41,316 bases of DNA from Bacteriovoracaceae bacterium UBA6261 (GCA_002440825.1 DJVH01000082.1:1-41316); one strand, 5' to 3'. Shown: positions 30,030 to 39,007, counted from the stretch's first letter. A program made the numbers and translations. Notes: a model not told the origin generated them from the sequence alone.

Positions 30030-32232
30030 ATTTTTCCTTGATCAAAAACTTCAGGAGTGACATCGCAGCTCCCTCCGTGTAACCGTAGCGCGTTTCAAGA
30101 TTCTTTAAAACGGCACGGATTTGTTTTCTGTTTTCATCTGAAAGAGGAGTACCGATGTTGGCATCAACATTTTTTGAGTACTCTGCTTCGAAGAACATCA
30201 TATTACGTGAAATGTTGACGATAACTTTTTTCTGTTCAATGCGGAATGATTCCTGAAGACGGTCAACAAGATCAGGGAAGACTTCCGTGTAAATAATAGG
30301 TTTCCCTGGATTATCGAGATAGTATGCGCCCAGTTTTGAAATCAACAACGATCTGTACGTTTTCGGATCTTCTTTCAAGCTGATGGAAGATTCAAATTCC
30401 TTGATAAAGTAATCATCAGGATCAATGAATTTCCCAGTCGTTGTGTTTTTTACTTTTTCGCCTTTGATCAGCGCATTCACGTTTTCAATGTAGCGCTTAA
30501 TGTAGTCTTCGTATGAACGGTCGTCAATTAAGCCCAGTGAATTTCTGAGTTCGCGATCAAAAATGTTCAGGTTGTAATCCTTGATCAATTCCAGAAAACG
30601 CGCCGGATTGTGATAATCGGCCTGAGGGGCCATATTCAAAAAGTCGTATTCGCTTTTTTTCAGAATTAATTGCTGAAGATGATCAAGGACTTCGACGAAA
30701 GTGACGTTATCAAACTGAGATGAGAGTTTGTAAATGATATGCTTTAAATCGCGTGGAGAAAGACCGAACTTTCCTTCGTAAAGGCTGTCGTTCACATATT
30801 CATTGAGAATTTCTTCCTGACCTTGCTTTAAAATTTGCTTTGATTCGATATCGAGTTTGTCCGGCAGTTCAATGCTTGCAAGGTAAAGTGCTTTTTCAAT
30901 CGGATTGAGATTGGTCGCAATGTTGGCCAGTTTCTTATCATTGTAATTTTTTGTCTGGCAAACGCGAAGACGCGACATCACGGCAAACAAGCAGAGTGCA
31001 TTGAGTGAGTGAGGAGCAAAATGAGAACGGTCTTTTAACCCGTGTACTTGTTCTTCATAAATTTTTTCTTCGTCACGCACATCCAGCAAGTAGGGAACTG
31101 TGACAAAGTTAAAACGCCCTTTAAATGAGTTGAAATCCGGATGTTGCTTAAAGGCTGCCAGGTGAATTTCATTTGATGTCCCGATAAAGAAAATATCGAG
31201 TTCAGTCAAAATACCCTGCAGATTGATGGATCCTGTTTCCATTGTCATCAAAAGATATTTGTATGCATCCAGAGGACGTTTTAATAAATCTGAATATTCA
31301 AGAACTCCGCGATTGGCGAGAACCGCTTCACCTTGAAGAGAAAAAAGATTCAACGATTGCAGAGACGGAGGAAGACTCGCAAGTCTTTTGTCCATCGTAA
31401 TCTGCTGCATTCGGGCGTCAACGTGAATTTGAGGTTCAATGGTCACTGCAGCTGTTGAATAGCGCTTGCTGATTGTGAATCTTTCGATACGGATGTGTTT
31501 TAAAACTTCCTGATGTTTTCCTTTGTAGCTTTTTAAAAGGGCATCGTAAATCATGCGGTTTCTTTTACAAAGATCACCGCGGTACAGATAAGACTTTCTT
31601 ACTGACTCCAGAAGTCTTTCATCATCAGCAAGAGCTTTATCAATCAATTCCTGGCGGTATTCGCGCGGGATAAGAAGCAGAGGATGATCTTTCAGTTCAG
31701 AAGGCATGATGGCCGAAATATCCTTGTCTTCGAGATAAGCGTAGCTTACGAGATTCTGATCGCGAAGAGTGCTGTTTAGCCCCAGAGTCCCTTTGACGTA
31801 AGTTTCAATGGGAAAAATCCAGCTGAAGCTATAGAGCTTGCCGTTTTCTGTTTCTGAATAGTCTTCCAGACCCTTGATGAGTTTTTTCACAAGAGAAGAT
31901 TTAGACGAACCATTCGGACCGATCAAAAGAATAAATTTATTGTTAAACCCTTCTTCGCTGAAGTTCACAAGATTTTGCATCAAAGCTTGCTGAACTTTTG
32001 TCTGACCGTAAACCGGAGGACAGTCAGGATGAGAAAGGCCGAATAATTTGTAAGAACCATCTTTATTCACACCATAATGAATAAGCATATCGCGGATGAA
32101 TTCAAATGTCGGACGACACTCCAGCTTTGGATTTTTATCAAAGACTTTTTCCATGTAATCGCTGAAAGAAAGAATTTCAGCTTGGGTGTCGGTTTGTTCC
32201 GTTGCTTTGTGAATCCAGTCGAGATGATTCAT
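30025..32232 (-). CDS. prkA: PrkA-family serine protein kinase
   Basis: 735 aa, longer than E. coli YeaG (about 640). The N-terminal AAA+-like domain has Walker A FILLIGPNGSSKSSLVKKL (variant of GPVGGGKSS) near residue 105, then SWIFPIETYVKG and the ELDIFFIGTSNEIHLAAF sensor segment. The C-terminal half resembles the PrkA kinase domain (DRSYEDYIKRYIENVNALI, GKFIDPDDYFIKEFE). PrkA proteins phosphorylate stress- and stationary-phase targets and usually pair with YeaH and SpoVR; neither is here. AAAGGA precedes the ATG. It heads a cluster with the rluA-like gene, cysD and cysNC, all minus strand and tightly spaced. Confidence 0.88.
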   Translation of the reverse strand: MNHLDWIHKATEQTDTQAEILSFSDYMEKVFDKNPKLECRPTFEFIRDMLIHYGVNKDGSYKLFGLSHPDCPPVYGQTKVQQALMQNLVNFSEEGFNNKFILLIGPNGSSKSSLVKKLIKGLEDYSETENGKLYSFSWIFPIETYVKGTLGLNSTLRDQNLVSYAYLEDKDISAIMPSELKDHPLLLIPREYRQELIDKALADDERLLESVRKSYLYRGDLCKRNRMIYDALLKSYKGKHQEVLKHIRIERFTISKRYSTAAVTIEPQIHVDARMQQITMDKRLASLPPSLQSLNLFSLQGEAVLANRGVLEYSDLLKRPLDAYKYLLMTMETGSINLQGILTELDIFFIGTSNEIHLAAFKQHPDFNSFKGRFNFVTVPYLLDVRDEEKIYEEQVHGLKDRSHFAPHSLNALCLFAVMSRLRVCQTKNYNDKKLANIATNLNPIEKALYLASIELPDKLDIESKQILKQGQEEILNEYVNDSLYEGKFGLSPRDLKHIIYKLSSQFDNVTFVEVLDHLQQLILKKSEYDFLNMAPQADYHNPARFLELIKDYNLNIFDRELRNSLGLIDDRSYEDYIKRYIENVNALIKGEKVKNTTTGKFIDPDDYFIKEFESSISLKEDPKTYRSLLISKLGAYYLDNPGKPIIYTEVFPDLVDRLQESFRIEQKKVIVNISRNMMFFEAEYSKNVDANIGTPLSDENRKQIRAVLKNLETRYGYTEGAAMSLLKFLIKEKY

Positions 32233-32291
32233 GATATTTCCTTTGGCTTTATTTCCACTTTGGATATTGTTAGCTATAATTGTAGCTTCTT

Positions 32292-33491
32292 ATGAGAGAA
32301 TTCAAAAGACGTCCGCTTATAATCCTGTCATTGTCAATTTGTGCCGTTTTGATTGTTGCACTCTGGTTTTTCTATCAGAATTCCCCGAAGAATAATTCAA
32401 AGGCTGAGCAATTTGTTCAGGAAAAGGCTGCTTTAGAGAGGCTGATTCAAAACTCTTCTGAGATTCATCGTCTCTGGACCGAAGGCGAAGATTCCCGCGA
32501 ATGGAATTCATGGAAAAATGAATGTCTGAAATCAAAAAAGATCGATACGGCCTTTGATGAATCACTTTTGCGCTGCAATCCCATGCTGATCGAATGTCTG
32601 GCGGCCTTTAATAAAAAAGCTGATTATCAATTTGTTAAACAAAATGGTGACAAACTTTACCGTTATGTCACCAAATCCAATATCTCCCATACTCATCTGA
32701 GTGGCACGGGGTATTTATTTACAATTGAAGACAATCAATCAAAGAAAAGACTCAATCTTCTTCTGGCCGATAACTGCCAGGAAGTTTTTTTACAAAACCG
32801 CGCTTATGCCTATGGTGAAGAAGTTCAGGGAAAAGACGTGGAAGACTATCGCTTTGATAATTTTAATCAGAACGTCTACATCGATCGTCATCTGGTCACC
32901 AACGCAGAAGTTAATGACTGGATCGAATTTGGAAATGATGATTTCACCAAAGGTTTGCAAAAGAAAAGCGGAGACGATTTGTTTTTGCCTGCCACAGATC
33001 TAAAAGAAGAGCAGATGATGAATTATTGTTCCTTCAGGGGAAAACAATTATTGCTGGCCCATTATTTTGATGCTGCGACTTTTTTGCCCATGGATCTGAA
33101 TGAAGTTCTTCCTGTAAAAAACAGCAGATCTCCTTATTACTGGACGAAGAAAAAAAGTGATTTTAAGCCTGACTGCGATCTCATTTATGCTCAAGAATGT
33201 CCTGCCAAAAAACCTTTCAGGTTAAATGCAACTTCTCCGACCTGGGCCGGGCTGACGGATGCTATGGGAGGAGTGATGGAAGTTTTCCGGAATCCCATCG
33301 ATCCAGAAAGTAATTTGAAAGCCTCTTCTTTTTATTTTAATTTTAAATCACAATGGCACCGGCTGGGCTTTCGCGCCGGCTGGGATGGTGATGGATTTGA
33401 GCTTCGTCATTTTGACTTCAAAGGATTTAATCCGGAAATCACGATAGATAAATTTCAGGTTGGATTCCGCTGCATGAGAGAATCCAAATGA
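32292..33491 (+). CDS. Membrane-anchored SUMF1/FGE-fold protein
   Basis: 399 aa. An N-terminal membrane anchor (LIILSLSICAVLIVALWFFY, residues ~9-28) is followed by a ~130-residue spacer and a C-terminal formylglycine-generating-enzyme (SUMF1) fold: VYIDRHLVTNAEVNDWI, MMNYCSFRGKQLL, ATFLPMD, TDAMGGVMEVFRN and VGFRCMRE, in family order. The catalytic cysteine pair of true sulfatase-modifying enzymes is not evident, so a scaffold or binding role is more likely. It is coupled to the next gene by an ATGA overlap and diverges from prkA with 59 bases between. TATAAT 11 bases before the ATG suggests a very short leader. Confidence 0.75.
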   Translation: MREFKRRPLIILSLSICAVLIVALWFFYQNSPKNNSKAEQFVQEKAALERLIQNSSEIHRLWTEGEDSREWNSWKNECLKSKKIDTAFDESLLRCNPMLIECLAAFNKKADYQFVKQNGDKLYRYVTKSNISHTHLSGTGYLFTIEDNQSKKRLNLLLADNCQEVFLQNRAYAYGEEVQGKDVEDYRFDNFNQNVYIDRHLVTNAEVNDWIEFGNDDFTKGLQKKSGDDLFLPATDLKEEQMMNYCSFRGKQLLLAHYFDAATFLPMDLNEVLPVKNSRSPYYWTKKKSDFKPDCDLIYAQECPAKKPFRLNATSPTWAGLTDAMGGVMEVFRNPIDPESNLKASSFYFNFKSQWHRLGFRAGWDGDGFELRHFDFKGFNPEITIDKFQVGFRCMRESK

Positions 33492-34348
33492 GAAAACTTT
33501 TAATTCTTCTGATGATCGTGACGATGGGCTGTCTGCCTGCTGAAAAAACTTCTCTTCCTGAAGCTGAAATGAAGCTGGCAACTGAATGGCTTTACGCTTT
33601 TTCACTGGAAGAATTTAAGTTGAACGATATCGTAATCGAACGACCTCCAGGAATTTCTCAGCTCTTGTTCAAAATGAAAATCCCGATGGAGAATGGATTA
33701 TCCCTAAAAACTCATTGCGTTTATTATCAGGTCGGGTACAAAAAAATACCCGGTAAACTGAGTGTTGAAGAATTAAAAAACGACAGCGCATGCCCGGAAA
33801 CGGAAACCGGCGACAGTTGGCTCACTCTTGATCACATTAATAAATTAAAAGTGACTCTGGCCAGTTCGCATTTACATTTCGACTTTGAGAACAAAGGAAA
33901 AAAGATTTCCTGGTCATTCCTGCTGGCCAATCTGGAAGGAAATTTAATTCATGAAAAATATGAACCGCAGAAAGAGAAAAAATGGAAATCAGGTCTCACT
34001 TTTTTGAGAACTGATGCGGATACTTTCCTGAATCAAAATAATAAATTCCTGGGCAAATTGAGTGACAGAATGAGCAGGGGCACAGCGATCAGGTGTCAGC
34101 AAGTTGATAAAAACTGCAACGATATCGGTGAAAATCGTTGTGATGATTGCCGCTACGGCTGGTACAGCATTGTTGATTACAATTGCCCGCAAGGTGGATC
34201 AAAATTTTGCGGTCAAAACCATTGTGGAGAAAAGGGGGAACCTGCTTGTCCACGCGGAATAAAAGTCGTTGATGAAACTGAAGCCGGCATCTGTCAAAGC
34301 GATCTCACACCGGTGATGAACGCTGATCACATCTTAATCTGCCAGTGA
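33488..34348 (+). CDS. Cysteine-rich lipoprotein, function unknown
   Basis: 286 aa with a lipobox: MRKLLILLMIVTMGC, lipid on Cys15. Residues ~30-200 are an unknown beta-rich domain. The last ~75 residues are rich in cysteines (CQQVDKNCNDI, ENRCDDCRYGWY, KFCGQNHCGE, PACPRG, GICQ, LICQ), likely all in disulfides, so this is probably a small extracytoplasmic module. It is coupled to the SUMF1-fold gene by a four-base overlap, so the two are likely one unit, with both products at the envelope. The end overlaps the convergent lipoprotein gene by 15 bases. Confidence 0.75.
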   Translation: MRKLLILLMIVTMGCLPAEKTSLPEAEMKLATEWLYAFSLEEFKLNDIVIERPPGISQLLFKMKIPMENGLSLKTHCVYYQVGYKKIPGKLSVEELKNDSACPETETGDSWLTLDHINKLKVTLASSHLHFDFENKGKKISWSFLLANLEGNLIHEKYEPQKEKKWKSGLTFLRTDADTFLNQNNKFLGKLSDRMSRGTAIRCQQVDKNCNDIGENRCDDCRYGWYSIVDYNCPQGGSKFCGQNHCGEKGEPACPRGIKVVDETEAGICQSDLTPVMNADHILICQ

Positions 34349-35014
34349 GTTGATAAAGCTTGGAGGCAAACGCTCCATGACTTCATTAATTCCTGTGCCG
34401 AGATGGTGAATTAAAATAAATGAATTGATAGTTGTTGGCGTAGCTGTTTTGAGAGCCGTTTTTTTAACTTTCAGAATGGAAAGTACGTAATCACTGATAA
34501 TGAATTTTTCTTTTGGCAGCTTTTTGTCTAATTGCGTGTCCGATAAACCTATAAAGGCGACGCCGTTGTGAACATTATAAGAAACGATGTTTTCTCCGCT
34601 GACGAGACCGTCCTGAGTTAAATCCACAACCGTGCTGTTTAAAAAAGTCTGAGGGTAATTTTCAAAATTGATTCCCTGAGCTTCGGCAATCGTAAAATCT
34701 TCAAGCGTCAGATTGACCAGATTGATTCCCAGGTCTTTCAATGATGAAAGTGTTTTTTCGTTTTGTTCTTTAGTTAAATTCGGTTTCAGTATATGACCGA
34801 TGTGAACGATGAATAGGTCCGATGAATATTTCTTTTCAAGCTCTGTGCGGGATTCCAAAGTTTCAGTCAGATAAACCGGAAAGGGAGCGATGTGATTTTT
34901 CATCAGACCGGTTGTCGCAGTCGCAATGGAAATTCCGCTGGTCGGTTTTGTATGAGAACACGAAACCATCACTACCAGAAGGATCAACTGCAGAAAGAAT
35001 GTCAGTTTAAGCAT
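34334..35014 (-). CDS. Lipoprotein, possibly a degenerate metallophosphoesterase fold
   Basis: 226 aa with a lipobox (LILLVVMVSC, Cys19). Several segments resemble 5'-nucleotidase/UshA-type metallophosphoesterases: LGINLVNLTLEDFTIAE (where the family has a GNHE-type ligand motif), then YPQTFLNSTVVDL, VSYNVHNGVAFIGLSD, and FILIHHLG. The metal-binding residues of the family are not conserved, so it is unlikely to be an active enzyme of that class. It begins directly after the stop of the cysteine desulfurase gene (no gap) and is the last gene of the rhodanese-nadA cluster. A 15-base overlap joins it to the convergent cysteine-rich lipoprotein gene. Confidence 0.6.
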   Translation of the reverse strand: MLKLTFFLQLILLVVMVSCSHTKPTSGISIATATTGLMKNHIAPFPVYLTETLESRTELEKKYSSDLFIVHIGHILKPNLTKEQNEKTLSSLKDLGINLVNLTLEDFTIAEAQGINFENYPQTFLNSTVVDLTQDGLVSGENIVSYNVHNGVAFIGLSDTQLDKKLPKEKFIISDYVLSILKVKKTALKTATPTTINSFILIHHLGTGINEVMERLPPSFINSLAD

Positions 35015-36172
35015 TTAAAAACTCTTTACCTTTGCAAGTTTGGAGTAAGCCTTGATTAAAGCATCCGCCAAACGATCATAATATTCGAGCGGAGAGTTTA
35101 GACAAAGACTGATCCTCACCACACCACGTCCAATATTATCACAAGTTCCCATCGCTTTTAAAACTTTCGATGTAACCGGCATATTGTCCGAGCAGGCAGA
35201 AGACGTTGTCACGAAAATGTCATTCGATTCCAGTTCAATTTGAACGGCCTGGCCGTGAAGGCCTGGATAAGAAATATAAGTGGTCGTAGCAAGACGGGGA
35301 GCTTTTTCCCCAATGATAACGACTTCAGGAAAAGCCGCCTTCACTTTGTTTTCAAATTCCTCACGCTTCTTTGAAAGCGCAGGAATATTCTGAAAAGTTT
35401 TTTCCAGAGTAGAAAGGGCAACTGCTATTGTTTCGTTTCCTAAGTAGTTTTGAGTTCCACCGCGATGACCTTTTTCCTGACCGCCTCCGATGATTAGTGG
35501 AAGAAGTTTCTCAGGATTTCTCGCTAGAAGAATCCCTGTTCCTGTCATCGCTCCCAGTTTGTGTCCTGAGCAGACAGCATAATCAATGTTTGATTCTTTA
35601 AAGTTAAACGGTGTTTTGCCAATGAATTGGGTTGTATCGCACAGGTAAGGAATTTGATTCAAAGAACAGAGTCTGGAAATTTCCTGGTACGGTTGGATGA
35701 CTCCTGTTTCATTGTTTGCGGCCATGATCGCGATCAGAGCAATCTGACCAGCATCTTCGTTAATCCATGCTTTCAATGTCGTCATATCGACAACACCATC
35801 ACATGTGACAGGAAGAGTTTTTACAGTGAATCCTTTTGTTCCGTAGTATTGAGCTGTGTTCACAACCGCGGAATGTTCAATTCCCGAAATGATGACCACT
35901 TTTTTCTTTGTTTCGTTTGATAAGCATGTGTGAAAAACAGTTGAGATACCTTCTGTTGCACCAGAATTGAAAGTGACTTGTTCATAATCAGCGCCTAAAA
36001 CTTTAGCGCAAACCGACCTCGCATTTTCCATTCCCATCAGGCATTTCGAACCGAGATAGTGAATAGCATTTGGATTAGCAAATGGACCTTTCTCAAATCT
36101 TTTTAAAAGATAGTCTCTCACTTCTAAAGAGAGAGGAGCGGAACCATTGTAATCAGCGTAAATCATTTTCAA
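35015..36172 (-). CDS. Cysteine desulfurase (NifS/IscS-like, class V aminotransferase)
   Basis: 385 aa. PLP enzyme: NSGATEGIS near the N-terminus, AANNETGVIQP, the Lys Schiff base in SGHKLGAMTGTG, GGGQEKGHRGGTQN, and the catalytic cysteine in TSSACSDN. It takes sulfur from cysteine for iron-sulfur clusters. Start follows 21 bases after nadA, in the same operon. Since NadA has an oxygen-labile [4Fe-4S] cluster, a dedicated sulfur donor next to it makes sense, as in the Bacillus nifS-nad cluster; this is inference from context and knowledge of the family. No L-aspartate oxidase (nadB) is in the window. Confidence 0.92.
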   Translation of the reverse strand: MKMIYADYNGSAPLSLEVRDYLLKRFEKGPFANPNAIHYLGSKCLMGMENARSVCAKVLGADYEQVTFNSGATEGISTVFHTCLSNETKKKVVIISGIEHSAVVNTAQYYGTKGFTVKTLPVTCDGVVDMTTLKAWINEDAGQIALIAIMAANNETGVIQPYQEISRLCSLNQIPYLCDTTQFIGKTPFNFKESNIDYAVCSGHKLGAMTGTGILLARNPEKLLPLIIGGGQEKGHRGGTQNYLGNETIAVALSTLEKTFQNIPALSKKREEFENKVKAAFPEVVIIGEKAPRLATTTYISYPGLHGQAVQIELESNDIFVTTSSACSDNMPVTSKVLKAMGTCDNIGRGVVRISLCLNSPLEYYDRLADALIKAYSKLAKVKSF

Positions 36173-36193
36173 AACCTTGTGTGTGTTGTGTGT

Positions 36194-37300
36194 TTATTTA
36201 ATGGCCAACATTCTATCCAGCGCTTTCAGTGAAGATCGTGCAATATCCTCCGGAACACTGATAATATTGATAGGCTTATTTTCTTTGATCGCACGGAAAC
36301 TGGCAAGTAGCCAGCGCGGTCTTACGCGATACATAGTCGTGCAAAGACATTGATAAGGAGAAAGCGACACAATGGTTTTATCACTGTGTTTGTGGGCCAG
36401 TCTGTTTACCAGATTGATCTCAGTTCCCACGGCAAATTTAGAACCCGCAGGCGCTTTTTCAATTTTCTCAATGATGTAGGATGTTGATCCGTTGTCATCC
36501 GCCGCTTGTGTCGTTTCAAAGTTACATTCAGGGTGAACGATAACTGTGACCGACGGATCTTTTTCCTTAATGGCCTTCACTTGCTCAGGCGTAAAGCCCT
36601 GATGAACCGAACAAAATCCGTACCAGAGAATAACTTTCGCTTTATCGATTTGCTCCGCAGTCAGACCACCATTGAGCATATGCGGATTATAGATCACCAT
36701 ATCTTCAAGAGGAATTCCCATCTTGAAGCACGTGTTTCTTCCAAGGTGTTGGTCAGGAAAGAATAAAAGTTTTTCACCTTCACCCAGGGCCCACTTAATG
36801 ATTTTCTCTGCATTGGATGAAGTACAAATCGCGCCACCGTTGTCACCAACAAAAGCTTTAAGTGTCGCCGCACAGTTAATGTATGTGACCGGGACAATTT
36901 TTGCGTTCGTCGATTTGGTCATGAATGACCAGGCACGATCAATTTCAGATCGCTTTGCCATATCGGCCATTGAACAACCAGCACGCAAATCGGGAAGAAT
37001 GACTTTTTGTGAAGGCGAAGTGAGCATGTCCGCGGTTTCCGCCATAAAGTGTACACCACAAAAAATCACGTAAGGCTTATCAAGTTTTGCAGCTTCTCTT
37101 GCGAGTTGAAGTGAGTCTCCGGTGATGTCTGCAAAGTTGATGACATCGTCCTGTTGATAATGGTGACCAAGAACGACTACCTGATCTTTCAATTCTTCTT
37201 TGATTTTTTTTAGTTCAATTAAAACTTGTTCATCAGAAAGTTCATCTTCTGAAATTGTTGGCTTGTGAATATCGTCGTTGTCATCAAATAGGTCTAACAT
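36194..37300 (-). CDS. nadA: Quinolinate synthase
   Basis: 368 aa, the longer NadA type. The enzyme condenses iminoaspartate with dihydroxyacetone phosphate to quinolinate in NAD synthesis. Seen: VVVLGHHYQQDDV, FCGVHFMAETADML, LPDLRAGCSMADM, VTYINCAATLKA, HPECNFET, and the C-terminal YQCLCTTMYRV. These contain the three cysteines that hold the [4Fe-4S] cluster. It starts five bases after the rhodanese gene and leads into the cysteine desulfurase. A GHH and Asp-rich start supports the chosen ATG (MLDLFDDNDD). Confidence 0.96.
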   Translation of the reverse strand: MLDLFDDNDDIHKPTISEDELSDEQVLIELKKIKEELKDQVVVLGHHYQQDDVINFADITGDSLQLAREAAKLDKPYVIFCGVHFMAETADMLTSPSQKVILPDLRAGCSMADMAKRSEIDRAWSFMTKSTNAKIVPVTYINCAATLKAFVGDNGGAICTSSNAEKIIKWALGEGEKLLFFPDQHLGRNTCFKMGIPLEDMVIYNPHMLNGGLTAEQIDKAKVILWYGFCSVHQGFTPEQVKAIKEKDPSVTVIVHPECNFETTQAADDNGSTSYIIEKIEKAPAGSKFAVGTEINLVNRLAHKHSDKTIVSLSPYQCLCTTMYRVRPRWLLASFRAIKENKPINIISVPEDIARSSLKALDRMLAIK

Positions 37301-37305
37301 AATTT

Positions 37306-37629
37306 TTATCCATTCTTAGTAGGGTATCCCGCATCCATCCAGCTCATGATGCCACCTTCAACGTTTGTAAGGTTGCTGTAGCCTTTAGAAAGAAGAAACA
37401 TGCAGGCATTCATGCTGCGTTTTCCGCTTCTGCAGTGGATGACGATTTGGGCGTTTTTATCTTTTAAAACTGATTCGTATTTTGCTTCAAATTCAGAAAG
37501 AGGAAGAAGAGTTGCACCTGGAATATTGGCTTCATTCCATTCAGCTTGTTCTCTGCAATCGATGAATTGAATATTTTCCTTCGCGTCAAGTTTTTGCTTA
37601 AGTTCGCTCACTGTGCATTCATGAATCAT
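37306..37629 (-). CDS. Single-domain rhodanese-like sulfurtransferase
   Basis: 107 aa, one rhodanese domain: FIDCREQAEWNEANIPGA at residues 22-39 and the active loop HCRSGKRS with catalytic Cys near residue 72. Such proteins carry persulfide sulfur. It is the first gene of a tight operon with nadA and a cysteine desulfurase, so it probably helps supply sulfur to the NadA cluster; this is inference. A weak GAGAGCAG precedes the ATG. The 217 bases upstream hold a candidate leader with alternative hairpins and the terminator of the next gene. Confidence 0.9.
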   Translation of the reverse strand: MIHECTVSELKQKLDAKENIQFIDCREQAEWNEANIPGATLLPLSEFEAKYESVLKDKNAQIVIHCRSGKRSMNACMFLLSKGYSNLTNVEGGIMSWMDAGYPTKNG

Positions 37630-37763
37630 AGATCTGCTCTCTGTTTGGGTTTTGTAGATTGAACTTTTTTAGCTTAAATAAGGGCGTTTGCAAAGGCGTG
37701 CTACGGCTTCTTCCACATGGAAAACTAAGTTAATTCATTGGGAATATTAAAGCTGTGTGATCG

Positions 37764-37805
37764 GAGATTTTTAACAAGGTAAAAAATCTCTCATTTATGA
37801 GATTT
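37764..37805 (-). promoter_or_regulatory. Leader with alternative hairpins before the rhodanese-nadA operon
   Basis: Plus-strand blocks GAGATTTTT (37764-37772), AAAAATCTC (37782-37790) and GAGATTT (37799-37805). The middle block can pair with either outer block, but not both, which is the layout of attenuators and switches. It lies about 135 bases upstream of the operon start on the minus strand. No T-run follows the hairpins, so it may be only a 3' hairpin. Confidence 0.3.
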
Positions 37806-37821
37806 GACGCAAACAAACTGG

Positions 37822-37855
37822 CAATAAACAAGGACGATTTAAAGTCTTATCGTCC
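37822..37855 (-). terminator. Terminator of the 386-aa exported protein gene
   Basis: Minus strand GGACGAT / ATCGTCC with a ten-base loop that contains the stop codon, then TTGTTTATT. Confidence 0.6.
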
Positions 37856-39007
37856 GCTGTTCACAGAAGGATAATTGTTCGGAACAGGATAAGCCTGGAC
37901 TCCGACTTCTTTTGCATCAGCATTTCTTTTTCTGACAAAGTCATTGATGCTTGAAGCTTGAGTGGCAAATTTAGAAAGACAAACTTTCAATTGGGCCATT
38001 TTGGTACAAGGATGATTGGCCGCTGCGACTTTCGCCGAATTTCCACCGTCGATATACGCGGCAAGACGGTTCGTTTTATTTTTTGATTCTTCAAAAATAT
38101 TGGCAAGAGTAGCTTCGCAAGTAGCCTTCTTTTCAGTGTTGAATGTTTCTGCTAATTTCTTTTCACGTTGATAAGAAGAAGCAGTATTTTCAGCAGCAAT
38201 TTTTCTGATCAAAGTAAGCGTGTGCTGATAGGCCGGATCTGCTGTTTCCTTCAAAGATCTCATCATCGAATAGCGCTCCAGCGTACCGAGGTTGTTCCAA
38301 TCGCTTCTAGGACCCCTCATCATGGTATCCTGTGCTTTCAGATTCTCTTCACATTCTGAATTATACGATTCAATTTTTCGAACCAGGTTCTTTGCATTGA
38401 TATCTGCAACGTCATTCATCATCGGAATTTTATCCAGCACGCCTCTGGACTTAAAGGAAGTATCGAGGGCGATAATTGAAGCCATCAGGACTTTAGTCGA
38501 GTCGAGATCTTTATAAGCAGCATCGAAATCTTCATCGTCATCGGCAACGGCCTGATCAAGCATCAGATTAAAGACAATTTTTTTCCAGTCTCTTTGATCA
38601 ATTGAAGCAGTGAGATCTCCATTAGAGAGTGTCTTGGCTTCACCGTTGAGAAAATATCGTCCGTTTAAGAATAATTCGGCATTGAATTCAACAGTGTTTT
38701 TTCCAGCTTTCATCATCCAGAACATTTCATTCTTCTGTTTGATTTCCGGCAGGGCAATTTTGCGGGTGTTCTGATTGAATAGTTTCAGCACCCCTGGATC
38801 TTTAATTCTGGCAGCAAAATACGCGGGATCTTTTCTATGCAGGTTGTATTCAGCAATACTCTCGCGCATATCTTTGGTGAATTCCATCGCGAGGAACTCA
38901 GGAAGATGTTCTTCAATATTGGCCGTGACATAAATGTTTTCGTATTGAGGGCCGGCATAAGCAGAGGTTGCAGTTAAGAGGAAAATGAGCATCCATTGTT
39001 TCTTCAT
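37847..39007 (-). CDS. Exported protein of unknown function
   Basis: 386 aa with signal peptide (MKKQWMLIFLLTATSAYA). I do not recognise a family. The mature protein is largely helical by sequence, with charged repeats and four cysteines that could form two disulfides (around SECEEN, ATCEAT, NHPCTK and KVCLSK). A DQAVADDDEDFDAAYKDLD segment is acidic. The likely place is periplasm or exterior. It is a single-gene unit divergent from the secretin-N-like gene and closed by a hairpin at its stop codon. Confidence 0.75.
   Translation of the reverse strand: MKKQWMLIFLLTATSAYAGPQYENIYVTANIEEHLPEFLAMEFTKDMRESIAEYNLHRKDPAYFAARIKDPGVLKLFNQNTRKIALPEIKQKNEMFWMMKAGKNTVEFNAELFLNGRYFLNGEAKTLSNGDLTASIDQRDWKKIVFNLMLDQAVADDDEDFDAAYKDLDSTKVLMASIIALDTSFKSRGVLDKIPMMNDVADINAKNLVRKIESYNSECEENLKAQDTMMRGPRSDWNNLGTLERYSMMRSLKETADPAYQHTLTLIRKIAAENTASSYQREKKLAETFNTEKKATCEATLANIFEESKNKTNRLAAYIDGGNSAKVAAANHPCTKMAQLKVCLSKFATQASSINDFVRKRNADAKEVGVQAYPVPNNYPSVNSGR

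Noticed and set aside
32292..33491. SUMF1-fold protein as a sulfatase-activating enzyme linked to the PAPS genes.
   Set aside because: No sulfatase gene in the window, no evident catalytic cysteine pair, and the genes are on opposite strands; proximity alone is not enough.
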